44,979 bases of DNA from a virus. The stretch is taken from the IMG/VR virus record IMGVR_UViG_3300046501_000670, positions 1 to 44,979 of that record; one strand, 5' to 3'. The notes beneath the pieces were generated by a model. It saw nothing but the letters and a program-made list of their open reading frames with translations, had not been told where the DNA came from and did not search any database. Position numbers and translations under genes: made by a program. Of the stretch, positions 22,183 to 31,221 are shown in pieces; the stretch's first letter is position 1; each line of letters starts with the position of its first letter.

Positions 22183-22804
22183 CTGGGAGCGCATCGAAGC
22201 CGACTACAGGGCGGGGCTCCTCTCCGTCCGAGAGATAGCAGCCGCGCAGGGCGTGTCCCACGTCGCCATCGGCAAGCGTGCCAAGCGGGACGGATGGGAC
22301 CGGGACCTCAACGCGAGGATCAAGGCCAAGGCCGATGCGCTGGTTACCAGTCGCACGGTTACCAGTGAAGTTACCGCCGAGAGAGCGGTAACCGACCGGG
22401 TCATCGTGGAGGCCAATGCCGAGGTCATCGCCAACGTCAGGCTCCAGCATCGGCAGGACATTGGCCGGGCCCGGACACTGGCCATGGGCCTGCTGGCCGA
22501 GCTGGAGTTCCAGACGTCGAACCGGGAACTGCTCGACCAGTTGGGCGAAGTGCTAGATGGCACGGACGAGGAGCGCGGCCTGTCCGACAAGATGATGGCG
22601 CTGTATCACGCAGTGACCAGCCTGCCTGGCCGCACCAAGACGATGAAGGATCTGGGCGACACGCTGCACAAGCTCATCGGGCTGGAACGTGACGCCTACA
22701 ACATAGGCTCCGGGGGCGAAGGCCAGCCGGGTGGTGGTCAGGTGGTAGCAGTCGATGCGCAGCAAGTCGCAACCGCTCTCGCCAGGCTCCGAGCCGACTT
22801 CTGA
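22154..22804 (+). CDS. terS: Terminase small subunit
   Basis: A 216-residue protein with an N-terminal helix-turn-helix ([37 protein letters not shown]) for recognising the packaging site, a central helical oligomerisation region and a flexible C-terminus ([11 protein letters not shown]). It precedes and overlaps the large subunit gene by 50 bases, the normal arrangement. Start ATG 22154 is preferred over an upstream in-frame start at 22127. Confidence 0.85.
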   Translation: MATEGRKAPDWERIEADYRAGLLSVREIAAAQGVSHVAIGKRAKRDGWDRDLNARIKAKADALVTSRTVTSEVTAERAVTDRVIVEANAEVIANVRLQHRQDIGRARTLAMGLLAELEFQTSNRELLDQLGEVLDGTDEERGLSDKMMALYHAVTSLPGRTKTMKDLGDTLHKLIGLERDAYNIGSGGEGQPGGGQVVAVDAQQVATALARLRADF

Positions 22805-24335
22805 CGATCCGGTCTACCGGGAAGTCCTGAAGCAGGAGTGTGAGCGGGACCACCTGATGTTCACCCGGGTGTTCTTCAAGCACCGGCAGGGCATCAAGTT
22901 CCGCGTCAACTGGCACCATGTGCTGCTATCCGAGGAGATCGAGAAGGTCATCTCGGGCGAAACGCTCAACTTGGTGATCAACGTGCCCCCGGGCTCGTCG
23001 AAGACGGAGATGGTGGCGATCAACCTGATGGCGCGCGGCCTCGCGCGGAACCATCGGGCGCGGTTCCTGCACATCTCCTACTCGGACGACCTGGCGCTGC
23101 TAAATTCCCAGACCGCCAAGGAGCTGGTTCAGTCCGACGAGTTCCAGGCGCTGTGGCCGCTGGCGATTGCCGACGACGCCAAGGCAAAGAAGCGCTGGAA
23201 CGTCGTGGTCGACGGGAGGAAGGCCGGCGGTGTCTACGCGGTCAGCCTGGGCGGCCAGATCACGGGCTTCCGTGCAGGCCACATGGATGACGGCTGGCAG
23301 GGCGCCATCGTCATCGATGACCCTCTGAAGCCGGAGGACGCCTACAGCAAGCCGAAGCGGTCGGCGGCCAATCGCCGCCTGCTCTCGACGGTGAAGAGCC
23401 GAAAGGCCAATCCGCGCACGCCGATCATCGTGATCATGCAGCGCCTGGCCGATCAGGACGTTTCCGGCTTCATCGCCGCAGGCAACCTGCCCGGCGAGTG
23501 GCGCCACGTGGTGATCCCCGCGCTCATCGACGACGCCTACGTCGCCAATCTGCCGGAGCACATCCGGGAGATGGTCGACAGCAGCGATCGAGACGAGAAG
23601 GGCCGCTTCAGCTACTGGCCCTACAAGGAGCCGCTGGACGACCTGCTGGCGATGGAGAAGGGCGCCGGGGCGGATCAGGACGGCGCGAAGGTCTCGCGCT
23701 TCGTGTTCAACGCGCAGTATCAGCAGCGGCCAACCGCGCTGGGTGGCGACATCATCAAGACCGCTGCCTTCGGGCGTTGGTCGGTCCTGCCCCGCATCGT
23801 CGCGCGGAAGATCTTCGCCGACACGGCCCAAAAGACGGCGGAGCGGAACGACTACAGCGTCTTCCTCTGCGTCGGCCTTGGCGACGACGGGAAGCTGTAC
23901 CTGCTGGACCTGTTGCGCGGGAAGTGGGAAGCGCCGGAGCTTCGGCGCCGAGCTTTCGACTTCTGGGCCAAGCACAAGCCGTACGACCACAAGGTCGGCG
24001 CGCCGTTGCGCAAACTGATGATCGAGGACAAGGCCAGCGGCACCGGCCTGATTCAGGACATCAAGAAGGGCGAGCCGGGCAAGGGGCCGATCCCCGTCGA
24101 GGGTATCCAGCGCACCACCGACAAGCTGACGCGCGTCATGGACGTGGTGTCCTACATCGAGTCGGGATACGTGCTGGTGCCCGCCGACGCGCCTTGGGTC
24201 AATGACTTCCTGGGCGAGTGCGAGGCCTTCACGGCCGACGACACGCACGAGCACGACGACCAGATCGACCCGATGGTCGACGCCATCAACGACATGCTCG
24301 CCAACGGCAGCAGTGACTGGAGTAGCTGGGTATGA
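22755..24335 (+). CDS. terL: Terminase large subunit
   Basis: A 526-residue packaging motor. The N-terminal ATPase has Walker [10 protein letters not shown] at 76-84 and Walker B AIVIDDP around residue 180. The C-terminal RNase-H-like nuclease includes acidic residues in [20 protein letters not shown] and [12 protein letters not shown]. It cuts concatemers and drives DNA into the prohead. Length and domain order are normal for the family. It is coupled to the portal gene by ATGA at 24332. Confidence 0.95.
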   Translation: MRSKSQPLSPGSEPTSDDPVYREVLKQECERDHLMFTRVFFKHRQGIKFRVNWHHVLLSEEIEKVISGETLNLVINVPPGSSKTEMVAINLMARGLARNHRARFLHISYSDDLALLNSQTAKELVQSDEFQALWPLAIADDAKAKKRWNVVVDGRKAGGVYAVSLGGQITGFRAGHMDDGWQGAIVIDDPLKPEDAYSKPKRSAANRRLLSTVKSRKANPRTPIIVIMQRLADQDVSGFIAAGNLPGEWRHVVIPALIDDAYVANLPEHIREMVDSSDRDEKGRFSYWPYKEPLDDLLAMEKGAGADQDGAKVSRFVFNAQYQQRPTALGGDIIKTAAFGRWSVLPRIVARKIFADTAQKTAERNDYSVFLCVGLGDDGKLYLLDLLRGKWEAPELRRRAFDFWAKHKPYDHKVGAPLRKLMIEDKASGTGLIQDIKKGEPGKGPIPVEGIQRTTDKLTRVMDVVSYIESGYVLVPADAPWVNDFLGECEAFTADDTHEHDDQIDPMVDAINDMLANGSSDWSSWV

Positions 24336-25786
24336 GCCGACGCAACCGCCGTGGCGGACAGAAGACCGCCGCGGCAACGTCGGACAAGGCCCGGACCTCA
24401 ACGTCCGACAGCCTTCAGAACCTCGTGGCCGGCCTGGGCGACGCCCGCGACAAGGCCAGCTATGGCCGCTACGTCATGGGCCGGGTGATCGACCAGTCCG
24501 AGCTGGAGACGCTGTACCGGACCAACTGGCTCGCCGGCAAGGTCGTGGACATCCCGGCGTCGGACATGACGCGTGCGTGGGTGACGCGCAAGACGGCGCT
24601 CAGCGATGAGCAGATGAAACCCTTCTACGCGCTGGAGAAGCGCCTTAAGCTGAAGGCGAAGGTACGTGACGCGATCGCATGGGGCCGCCTCTACGGTGGT
24701 GCCGCGATCTTCGTCCATATCAAGGGTCAGGATCCGAAAGAGCCTCTGGACCCTTCTACGATCCAGCAGGGCGCGCAGGTCTCCCTTCACGTGCTCGACC
24801 GTTACCGGGCGACCCGCGGCAGCGGTAGCGTCGTGCAGAACCCGCTCAGCGAGATGTTCGGCCAGCCGGACACGTTCCGCATCGCCGGGACCTCGCTTGA
24901 GGTGCACCACACCCGCATGATCCAGTTCCAGGGCGCGGAGCTGCCTTGGCAGCAGTTCGCGACCAACGGTTACTGGCACGATTCGGTCCTGCAGCGCCTG
25001 TACGACTCGCTGACGCGTTACGACACCGTGACGCAGGGCACGGCCTCGATGTTTTTCGAGGCAGTTGTGGACATCCTGAAGGTGTCCGGCCTCGGCGACA
25101 TGCTCTCGACCGACGAGGGCACGGACCTGGTGAAGAAGCGCTTCGGCCTTGCGGCCATGATGAAATCATTCAACCGCGTGCTGCTGATCGACGGCAACGA
25201 CGATCACAGCCAGAAGACCAACAGTTTCGCCGGCGTGAAGGACGTTATCCAGCAGTTCATGAGCGACATCGCCGGCGGCGCCGACATCCCCGCGACCCGA
25301 CTTTTCGGCAAGTCGCCGGACGGCATGAACGCCAGTGGCGACAGCGACACCCGCAACTACTACGACCGGATCAGCTCCGACCAGGAAGACAAGTTGCTGC
25401 CACCGCTGGAGCTGCTTGACGAGGTGATCTTCAGGGCCAGCCTGGGCATGTACCCAGACGACCTCGAAACCACCTTCAACCCGCTCTGGCAGATGTCGGA
25501 TACCGAGAAGGCCACGCTCGAGAAGACGCGAGCCGATCGAGACCAGGTGTACCTGACCGCTGGCGTTGTGTCGGAGGGCGTGGTGGCCGCCGAGCTGCTG
25601 GAGAACGGCACCTACTCGAAGATGACCCCGAAGGACGTGGAGCTGGCCAAGCAGTTGGCTGGCCCAGTGGACGACCCTGATGCTGACCCTTCCACAACTC
25701 CTCCGGCACCAGGGCCGCAAGGTCCGCCGGCGAAAGCTCCGGCCGACCCGACCCAGCCGGTCGGTGGAGGCCTCCTACCGGTCTGA
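24332..25786 (+). CDS. Portal protein (DUF1073)
   Basis: A 484-residue protein of the DUF1073 anti-CBASS/portal group, recognised by [33 protein letters not shown], and [20 protein letters not shown]. It forms the dodecameric ring at the head vertex through which DNA passes. The C-terminal 50 residues are Pro/Gly-rich and overlap the start of the next gene by 107 bases, a long overlap. Position directly after TerL is standard. Confidence 0.92.
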   Translation: MSRRNRRGGQKTAAATSDKARTSTSDSLQNLVAGLGDARDKASYGRYVMGRVIDQSELETLYRTNWLAGKVVDIPASDMTRAWVTRKTALSDEQMKPFYALEKRLKLKAKVRDAIAWGRLYGGAAIFVHIKGQDPKEPLDPSTIQQGAQVSLHVLDRYRATRGSGSVVQNPLSEMFGQPDTFRIAGTSLEVHHTRMIQFQGAELPWQQFATNGYWHDSVLQRLYDSLTRYDTVTQGTASMFFEAVVDILKVSGLGDMLSTDEGTDLVKKRFGLAAMMKSFNRVLLIDGNDDHSQKTNSFAGVKDVIQQFMSDIAGGADIPATRLFGKSPDGMNASGDSDTRNYYDRISSDQEDKLLPPLELLDEVIFRASLGMYPDDLETTFNPLWQMSDTEKATLEKTRADRDQVYLTAGVVSEGVVAAELLENGTYSKMTPKDVELAKQLAGPVDDPDADPSTTPPAPGPQGPPAKAPADPTQPVGGGLLPV

Positions 25787-26525
25787 TCTACTCGGCCTGG
25801 TCGAGCAGATGCACGCCGCGGTCAAGGCGGAGTTGCTGCCGGTTTTGCGGTCGGAGCCGACGCTCACGCGAGATGCCCCGGCCGATGGCGGCGGGTCATT
25901 CGGTGTCAGCTTCGCGGAAGCGGTGGAGCGTTCGCTGTCGAACGCCTCAAAGCGTTTCGGTGGCCTTGACCAGTGGGCCTCCCGGGTTGCTTCGGCCGCC
26001 GCTGGCCGTGTCGACAAGCAGGCCACGGGCACCATCGTCAGCTCGGTTCGCAGCGCCTTCGGCCTGGACATCACGCCCCTGATGGCGATGTCCGACGTTC
26101 GCGCCACGATCAACCTGGCGAAGGCGGCGAACGTCCAGCTGATCAAGTCGGTGCACAGCACCTACTTCGACAAGATCGGCAACGCGGTGTTGTCTGGCGT
26201 CACGCAGGGTCGCCGTGCCTCCGACCTCGCCAAGGACATCGAGGCGATCACCGAGACGACGGAATCGCGCGCCAAGTTCATCGCGCGGGACCAGACCGCG
26301 AAGATGAATAGCGCGATCACCAAAGCGCGTCACACCGAACTCGGCCTGGATGAATACACCTGGCAGACGTCAGGCGACGAGCGCGTGCGCGACACGCACG
26401 CCGAGCACGACGGCAAGGTCTACCGGTGGGATGACCCGCCGGCGGACACGGGACACCCCGGCGAGGACTTCAACTGCCGGTGCGTGGCTATCCCCTACGT
26501 GAAGATCGAAGACGACGACGAATGA
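25680..26525 (+). CDS. Head morphogenesis protein (SPP1 gp7/Mu F-like)
   Basis: A 281-residue minor head protein with a basic N-terminal arm ([18 protein letters not shown]) and the conserved C-terminal block KFIARDQTAKMNSAITKARH, DERVRDTHAEHDGKVYRWDD, HPGEDFNCRCV. The Cys/His ending is characteristic of this family, which associates with the portal and assists head assembly or DNA ejection. Its start lies inside the portal gene. Confidence 0.9.
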   Translation: MLTLPQLLRHQGRKVRRRKLRPTRPSRSVEASYRSDLLGLVEQMHAAVKAELLPVLRSEPTLTRDAPADGGGSFGVSFAEAVERSLSNASKRFGGLDQWASRVASAAAGRVDKQATGTIVSSVRSAFGLDITPLMAMSDVRATINLAKAANVQLIKSVHSTYFDKIGNAVLSGVTQGRRASDLAKDIEAITETTESRAKFIARDQTAKMNSAITKARHTELGLDEYTWQTSGDERVRDTHAEHDGKVYRWDDPPADTGHPGEDFNCRCVAIPYVKIEDDDE

Positions 26526-27703
26526 AGCTGACCCTCGATCTTCTCAGTGCCCGCCGCATGACGGCCGAGGGCTACCTGATTGTGCCGGCGCGCATCGCGC
26601 GCGTGGGCACGCAGGAGTACCTCGCCGAAGAGATCGGCCTGGACGGCGATCCGAATCGGACCATCGTCGTCTACCGGCCAGAGTCGGAGGTCTTCGATCC
26701 CGAGGCCATGGCCTCGTTCGACGGGCTGCCGATCACCGATGACCACCCGGGCGAGGCGGTCACCGCCGACAACTGGGGGCAGTACGCCGTCGGCTTCGTG
26801 CGCAACCCGCGCCGAGAGGGCGACTACCTCGTCTGCGACCTCTGCATCACGAAGCGGAGCGCGATCGACAAGATCAAGTCGGGGAAGGTCGAGCTATCGG
26901 CCGGCTACGACGCCGCTTACATCGACAAGCCAGGCACGACGGCGGACGGGCAACCGTTCGACGCCATGCAGGCTCACATCCGCGGCAACCACGTCGCCAT
27001 CGTGGACGCCGGCCGCTGCGGCCCTGCTTGCCGGGTGTCGGACAGCAAACCACAACCCCGAACGGGAGAACCACCCATGGCCAAGCGCCGCATTACCGTG
27101 GACGGCATCAACCTCGAGCTCGAAGAGACCGAGGCCAGCGCCGTCGAAAGCATCGCCAGCAAGCTCCAGGCCGCCAACGCGCAGGTGGGCCAGCTGGAAT
27201 CCGACCTCGAGACGGCCACCGCGCCGACCGACGTCGGTGGCACGAACATGACCCCGCAGCAGATGGCTGCGGAGATCACTCGCCTGAAGGCCGAACTGGC
27301 CAAGGCCACCTCGACCGACGAGGATCCGTCGCTGCGCGACGCCGCGATCGCGACCGCGACCAAGGTCATCGGCGATGCCAAGCGCCTGATGCCGGCGGTC
27401 GTCACCGACGGCAAGCCGCTGGCCGCCATTCGCCGCGAGGTGGTGGTCGCCGCGTACGCGTCCCAGAAGCCGATGCTCGACGCGCTGCTCGGCGGCAAGG
27501 CCCCCGCCGAAGCCGACCAGGCGCACGTCGACACGGCGTTCAACGTCCTGTCCGCCGCGGCGCCGGCCGCGTCGCATACCGACGATGGCGTCGACGATGC
27601 GGTCGCCCGCGCCCTCGCCAGCCAGCGCCATGCCGTCGCCGACGCGGAAGACCCGCGCGCGGCCTACGCCAACCGCCTGACCACCGCCTACAAGGGCAAG
27701 TAA
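26522..27703 (+). CDS. Prohead protease with scaffold domain (DUF2213)
   Basis: A 393-residue protein. Residues 1-165 match DUF2213: GYLIVPARIAR, FDGLPITDDHPGE, DLCITKRSAIDKIKSGKVEL, SAGYDA. The H of DDHP and S of LSAGYDA fit a herpes-protease-like His/Ser catalytic set. Residues from about 186 form a coiled coil and then an Ala-rich C-terminal domain, as expected of an internal scaffold cleaved off during maturation. An internal start at 27077 could make the scaffold alone. ATGA overlap with the gene before it. Confidence 0.85.
   Translation: MKLTLDLLSARRMTAEGYLIVPARIARVGTQEYLAEEIGLDGDPNRTIVVYRPESEVFDPEAMASFDGLPITDDHPGEAVTADNWGQYAVGFVRNPRREGDYLVCDLCITKRSAIDKIKSGKVELSAGYDAAYIDKPGTTADGQPFDAMQAHIRGNHVAIVDAGRCGPACRVSDSKPQPRTGEPPMAKRRITVDGINLELEETEASAVESIASKLQAANAQVGQLESDLETATAPTDVGGTNMTPQQMAAEITRLKAELAKATSTDEDPSLRDAAIATATKVIGDAKRLMPAVVTDGKPLAAIRREVVVAAYASQKPMLDALLGGKAPAEADQAHVDTAFNVLSAAAPAASHTDDGVDDAVARALASQRHAVADAEDPRAAYANRLTTAYKGK
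27077..27703 (+). CDS. Nested scaffolding protein (internal start)
   Basis: Inside the protease gene, GGGAGA lies seven bases before an in-frame ATG at 27077 (AKRRITVDGINLELEETEAS..). Translation from there would yield a 208-residue coiled-coil protein equal to the C-terminal part of the full product. This is the arrangement of lambda C/Nu3, where the scaffold is made from an internal start in the protease gene. The coding and ribosome signals are seen; use of the start is inferred. Confidence 0.6.
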   Translation: MAKRRITVDGINLELEETEASAVESIASKLQAANAQVGQLESDLETATAPTDVGGTNMTPQQMAAEITRLKAELAKATSTDEDPSLRDAAIATATKVIGDAKRLMPAVVTDGKPLAAIRREVVVAAYASQKPMLDALLGGKAPAEADQAHVDTAFNVLSAAAPAASHTDDGVDDAVARALASQRHAVADAEDPRAAYANRLTTAYKGK

Positions 27704-27713
27704 GGAGCAACCC

Positions 27714-28196
27714 ATGTCCCGTCCCGATCTCAGCACCTACGGCGGTCGCCTCCTCGATGAGGGCTACGCCGGCCAGGTTCTCGACCTCAACACCCACAGC
27801 ATCTTCAACTACCGCAACGAGGGTGCCGCGGGCATCGACTTCGGTCTGTTCGTCGTTCGCGGTGCCGCTGCCGATACCTGCAAGCTGCCCGGCGCCGCCG
27901 GCGACAAGGTCGTGGGCGTCAGCGTTCGCCACTCGGTGGGCGTCGCCGACATCTCCGGCAACGTCCTGTACCTCCAGAACGCCATGGTCCCGGCCCTCGA
28001 AATCGGCCGCATTCGCGTCGTCTGCGAGAACGGCTGCAACCCCGACGACCCCGTCTTCGTCCGCTACGCCGGTGCCGGCGTCCTGGGCGCTGCGCGCTCG
28101 GTGACCGTCGCCAACGAAACCTTCGCTTTCCCGGCTGCCGTCTGGGTGAGCACCACCGCCGCCGGTGGCCTCGGCGTCATCCGCATCGTGAAGTAA
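27714..28196 (+). CDS. Head decoration/structural cement protein
   Basis: A 160-residue, beta-rich protein (SIFNYRNEGAAGIDFGLFVV, GDKVVGVSVRHSVGVADISG) of the type found between the DUF2213 protease and the DUF2184 capsid gene in related myoviruses, where it stabilises the capsid surface. AAGGAG five bases before the ATG predicts strong translation, in keeping with a structural protein. Confidence 0.78.
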   Translation: MSRPDLSTYGGRLLDEGYAGQVLDLNTHSIFNYRNEGAAGIDFGLFVVRGAAADTCKLPGAAGDKVVGVSVRHSVGVADISGNVLYLQNAMVPALEIGRIRVVCENGCNPDDPVFVRYAGAGVLGAARSVTVANETFAFPAAVWVSTTAAGGLGVIRIVK

Positions 28197-28209
28197 GGAA
28201 ATCCTGCCC

Positions 28210-29187
28210 ATGAATCACATCGAACTCCGCCGCCGGCAGGTGACCGACGCGGTCGCGCGTGCGCTCGCCGGCTCCCCCGGCCTGACCACCGACGCGCCGG
28301 AGGCCATGGCCTTCGTCGTCTCGCAGCTCGCGCATGTCGAGTCGACCGTCTACAAGCGCGAACACCAGCCGCTCCAGTACGAGGAGCTGGTGCCGATCGA
28401 CACGTCGGCCGGTGACTACGCGACCTCGGTCGTGTACGAGATGTACGACTACGCCGGTCGCGGCAAGCGCCACAGCGGCCGCGGCAAGGACATCCCGAAG
28501 GTCGACGTCGCCTACGCGCAGAAGACCCTGCCGGTCGTCCTGGGCGTCATCGGCTACGACTACTCGACCGAGGAGCTTCGCCAGTCGGCGTTCCTGCGCA
28601 AGCCGCTCGACACCGCCCGCGCTGAAGCCGCCATGGACGCGTACGAGCGCCACATCAACGACGTGGCGCTGTTCGGCGAGGCCGAGCTGACCGGTCTCTT
28701 CAACAACCCGTACGTCCCGGTCGTGGCGCCCAGCGTCACCGGCTGGATCGGCAAGGATCCGGACGTGGTCAACGCCGCGTTCAGCGCGCTGATCACGCAG
28801 ATCTGGACGAACAGCAAATACGTCGAGATGCCGACGACCGTCCTGCTGCCCGGTACGGTCATGGCGTGGATGGTGTCGACGCGCGTGCCGAACACGACGA
28901 TGAACCTTCTCCAGTACGTCAAGGCGAACAACATCGCCAAGTCGGAGAAGAACATCGACCTCGACATCCGCACGGGCTACGACCTCGACACCGCGGGCGC
29001 CGGCGGCACGAAGCGCGCGATGATCTACACGAAGAACCCGAGCAAGCTGAAGATGCACCTGCCGATGCCGATCAAGTTCCTGCCGCCGCAGGCCAATGGC
29101 CTGCTGTTCGAGGTGCCCGGCGAGTACAAGTACAGCGGCGTCGAGTTCATCTATCCGAAGTCGGCTCTCTACGTCGACGGCCTGTAA
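28210..29187 (+). CDS. Major capsid protein (DUF2184)
   Basis: A 325-residue protein of the DUF2184 family, the major capsid protein of contractile-tailed phages with DUF1073 portals. Recognisable parts are TSAGDYATSVVYEMYDYAGR, LPVVLGVIGYDYSTEELRQS and the C-terminal FLPPQANGLLFEVPGEYKYS. It is expected to adopt the HK97 fold. A hairpin at 29209-29230 follows the stop and may limit transcription into downstream genes. Confidence 0.9.
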   Translation: MNHIELRRRQVTDAVARALAGSPGLTTDAPEAMAFVVSQLAHVESTVYKREHQPLQYEELVPIDTSAGDYATSVVYEMYDYAGRGKRHSGRGKDIPKVDVAYAQKTLPVVLGVIGYDYSTEELRQSAFLRKPLDTARAEAAMDAYERHINDVALFGEAELTGLFNNPYVPVVAPSVTGWIGKDPDVVNAAFSALITQIWTNSKYVEMPTTVLLPGTVMAWMVSTRVPNTTMNLLQYVKANNIAKSEKNIDLDIRTGYDLDTAGAGGTKRAMIYTKNPSKLKMHLPMPIKFLPPQANGLLFEVPGEYKYSGVEFIYPKSALYVDGL

Positions 29188-29208
29188 ACCCACCACCACG
29201 ATGCGATG

Positions 29209-29230
29209 AAAGGCGGCTACGGCCGCCTTT
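29209..29230 (+). terminator. Hairpin after capsid gene, possible attenuator
   Basis: AAAGGCGGC (29209-29217), loop TACG, GCCGCCTTT (29222-29230): a perfect 9-bp stem capped by a tetraloop. Only a broken T-tract (GTCGTTT) follows, so it may act as a partial terminator or an mRNA-stabilising 3' end for the highly expressed capsid message. Confidence 0.65.
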
Positions 29231-29250
29231 GTCGTTTCCGGAGCATCGAA

Positions 29251-29547
29251 ATGGCGAAAGTCACCATGAAAAACAACCGTCTCGGCGATCTGATCGTCGG
29301 TGACGTGATCATCCCGCGCGACGGCGGCACGGCCGAGGTCGAAGCGGACGCGCTCAAGGAACACAAGAAGAACCCGGCGGTCGAAGCCTGGTTCGATGAC
29401 GGCTGGCTGGTCGAGGTCAAAGCGGCGAAGGCCGACAAGGCCGACAAGCCGGCTGGCGGCGCGGGTGGTTCCGGAAATGCCGGCAACACCGGTGGCGCCG
29501 GGTCCGGCTCGGGCGCTGGCGGTAACGGCGGCGGCTCGGGCACCTGA
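29251..29547 (+). CDS. Small head-neck region protein with Gly-rich tail
   Basis: A 98-residue protein: a compact N-terminal domain (RLGDLIVGDVIIPRDGGTAE) and a flexible tail of Gly, Ala, Ser and Asn from about residue 65. GGAG eight bases upstream supports ATG 29251; an in-frame start at 29206 would read through the hairpin. It lies in the head-tail junction cluster, but the function is unknown. The N-terminal fold resembles small beta modules seen in the same place in related phages. Confidence 0.72.
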   Translation: MAKVTMKNNRLGDLIVGDVIIPRDGGTAEVEADALKEHKKNPAVEAWFDDGWLVEVKAAKADKADKPAGGAGGSGNAGNTGGAGSGSGAGGNGGGSGT

Positions 29548-29549
29548 CC

Positions 29550-29924
29550 GTGGCGACGCTGACCGTGGAGGCGTTCCGGGTCCGATACCCTGAGTTCGTC
29601 GTCGCGTCGGCGTCGAACGCCCAGGTGCAGGTCGCGATCGATGATGCCGGGCCGTGGCTGTCCGAAGCGCGGTGGGGCCGGTTCTACACGCAGGGCCTCG
29701 CCGCGCTTGCCGCGCACTTCCTGAAGGGCTCGACCGCATCGGGCCGGGGCCAATCTGGCGCCGCCGGCGCGGTGACTTCGAAGAAGGCCGGCGACATCCA
29801 GTTGACCTACGCGGCCCCGGCGGCCGGGTCGGCCGAGGATGTCTGGCTTGCATCCAGCGTGTATGGCCAGCGCTTCCTCGCGTTGCGCAAGCTCGCTGGC
29901 ATGGGCGCCGTGGTGGCGCCATGA
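29550..29924 (+). CDS. Head completion protein (DUF4054)
   Basis: A 124-residue helical protein with TVEAFRVRYPEF, DDAGPWLSEARWG, GLAALAAHFL and SVYGQRFLALRKL, matching the DUF4054 head-tail connector group (adaptor that binds under the portal). GTG start at 29550, two bases after the previous stop. Coupled to the next gene by ATGA. Confidence 0.83.
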   Translation: MATLTVEAFRVRYPEFVVASASNAQVQVAIDDAGPWLSEARWGRFYTQGLAALAAHFLKGSTASGRGQSGAAGAVTSKKAGDIQLTYAAPAAGSAEDVWLASSVYGQRFLALRKLAGMGAVVAP

Positions 29925-30397
29925 AGCCCGTCACGGTGGTCAAGGACATCGACCCGAAGAAGTTCGCAGACCTCACGAGGCGCTTCGCCGAGCTGGCCGG
30001 CCACTCGGTGATGGTCGGCATCCCGGAGGCGAAGGACGGGCGCACGGACGACGACGAGATCGGCTCCGCCGGCATCCTCGCTGTGCATGAGTTCGGCGCT
30101 CCCGAGCTGGGCATTCCGGAGCGTTCGGTCGTCCGCCGCTCGATCCGCGAGAACCTCGCCAAGTACCGGAAGCTCAACGCGCAGAACCTCCGCAAGGTGG
30201 TCCGCAGCGAGATGTCCGTGGCGCAAGCCCTGGGCATTCTGGGCGCGGTCGCCGCCGGCGACGTGCAGATGACGATCCGAAAGGCCGACCTCGCACCCCT
30301 GAAGCCGGAAACGATCCGGCGGAAGGGGTCGAGCAAGCCGCTGATCGACACCGGCCAGGTCATCCAGTCCATCACCTTCGAGGTTCGCGATGATTGA
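29921..30397 (+). CDS. Neck/tail-completion protein (HK97 gp10-like)
   Basis: A 158-residue protein with SVMVGIPEAKDG, AVHEFGAPELGIPERSVVRR and PLIDTGQVIQSITFEV, the conserved elements of gp10/Mu gpG-like virion morphogenesis proteins that complete the neck or the end of the tail tube. The start is set by the ATGA overlap at 29921. Confidence 0.8.
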   Translation: MKPVTVVKDIDPKKFADLTRRFAELAGHSVMVGIPEAKDGRTDDDEIGSAGILAVHEFGAPELGIPERSVVRRSIRENLAKYRKLNAQNLRKVVRSEMSVAQALGILGAVAAGDVQMTIRKADLAPLKPETIRRKGSSKPLIDTGQVIQSITFEVRDD

Positions 30398-30758
30398 CGT
30401 CAGCGAGGTCTTCGCGGACCCGGAGTTCGCGCAGACCATCGCGGTTCAGCGGGGGCAGGGCGAATACCTGCCCGACGGCACCTGGTCGCAGGGGTACGCC
30501 GCCGGCACGGCCGTGGCCATCGTTCATCCGGTGAAGCCGGACGACCTGCAGCTGCTCGACGAGGGCGAACGGCACCTGCCATGCAAGAAGGTGATGAGCC
30601 TCGACCCTGTCGGGATCGGTGACCTCATCGAGTACCAGGGCCATACGTGGCGCCTGTCGCAGCTCTCGGACTGGTCGGAATATGGCTATTACAACGGCAT
30701 CGCGGTTCGACATGGTGGAACTGCGCAACCTGGTGCGACGTCTTTTATCGTTACCTGA
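30390..30758 (+). CDS. Head-closure/tail-joining protein
   Basis: A 122-residue, beta-rich protein (TIAVQRGQGEYLPDGTWSQG, VMSLDPVGIGDLIEYQGHTW). In related phages a protein of this size and position closes the head and docks the tail. No motif makes that specific, so the call rests on gene order between the gp10-like and terminator proteins. Confidence 0.7.
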   Translation: MIDVSEVFADPEFAQTIAVQRGQGEYLPDGTWSQGYAAGTAVAIVHPVKPDDLQLLDEGERHLPCKKVMSLDPVGIGDLIEYQGHTWRLSQLSDWSEYGYYNGIAVRHGGTAQPGATSFIVT

Positions 30759-31221
30759 CGGGACGGTCCGGCCTGCCAAGCAGGCAGGACCGGTGGGCGG
30801 AGAGCCATTCGTAACGGTCTACCGCACCCGCACCGAGCCGTTGGGAACCGAAACGCGGTCCTTCGATGGCGAGAGCGAATCGGAGACTGTGCGCAGCTCG
30901 TACCGCTCGTTCGTGAGCATCAACGCCTACGGAACCGAGGCGTACGAGCTGATGCTCAAGCTGAGATCCGTGCTCGCTACGTCGGCCGGCCTCGACGGCA
31001 TGAAAGCCATCGGCGGCGGAATTGTCGACACGGGCGATGTTCTCGACCTCAGCGCCATTGTCGGCGCCGGCTACGAGGAACGCGCCCGCGTTGAGCTTCA
31101 GATTTCCCACACGCACACCGTGGTCGCCGACCAGCCTCGCATCGCCGAGGCGCGTGTCGAGGCCCACACCGACACCGGGCTGACCCGCTCGGTGGACATC
31201 ATCCCCATGGAGAGCACGTAA
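30712..31221 (+). CDS. Tail terminator/neck protein
   Basis: A 169-residue protein with VELRNLVRRLLSLPDGTVRP, FVTVYRTRTEPLGTE and a C-terminal beta region (RVELQISHTHTVV), like the LIC12616/gp12-type neck proteins that cap the tail tube next to the sheath gene. ATG 30712 is used; it lies within the previous gene by 47 bases. A TAATG overlap links it to the sheath gene. Confidence 0.75.
   Translation: MVELRNLVRRLLSLPDGTVRPAKQAGPVGGEPFVTVYRTRTEPLGTETRSFDGESESETVRSSYRSFVSINAYGTEAYELMLKLRSVLATSAGLDGMKAIGGGIVDTGDVLDLSAIVGAGYEERARVELQISHTHTVVADQPRIAEARVEAHTDTGLTRSVDIIPMEST

Noticed and set aside
28177-30375. A 732-aa minus-strand open frame over the capsid and neck genes
   Set aside because: It is antisense to several well-identified structural genes; low complexity and no recognisable domain.
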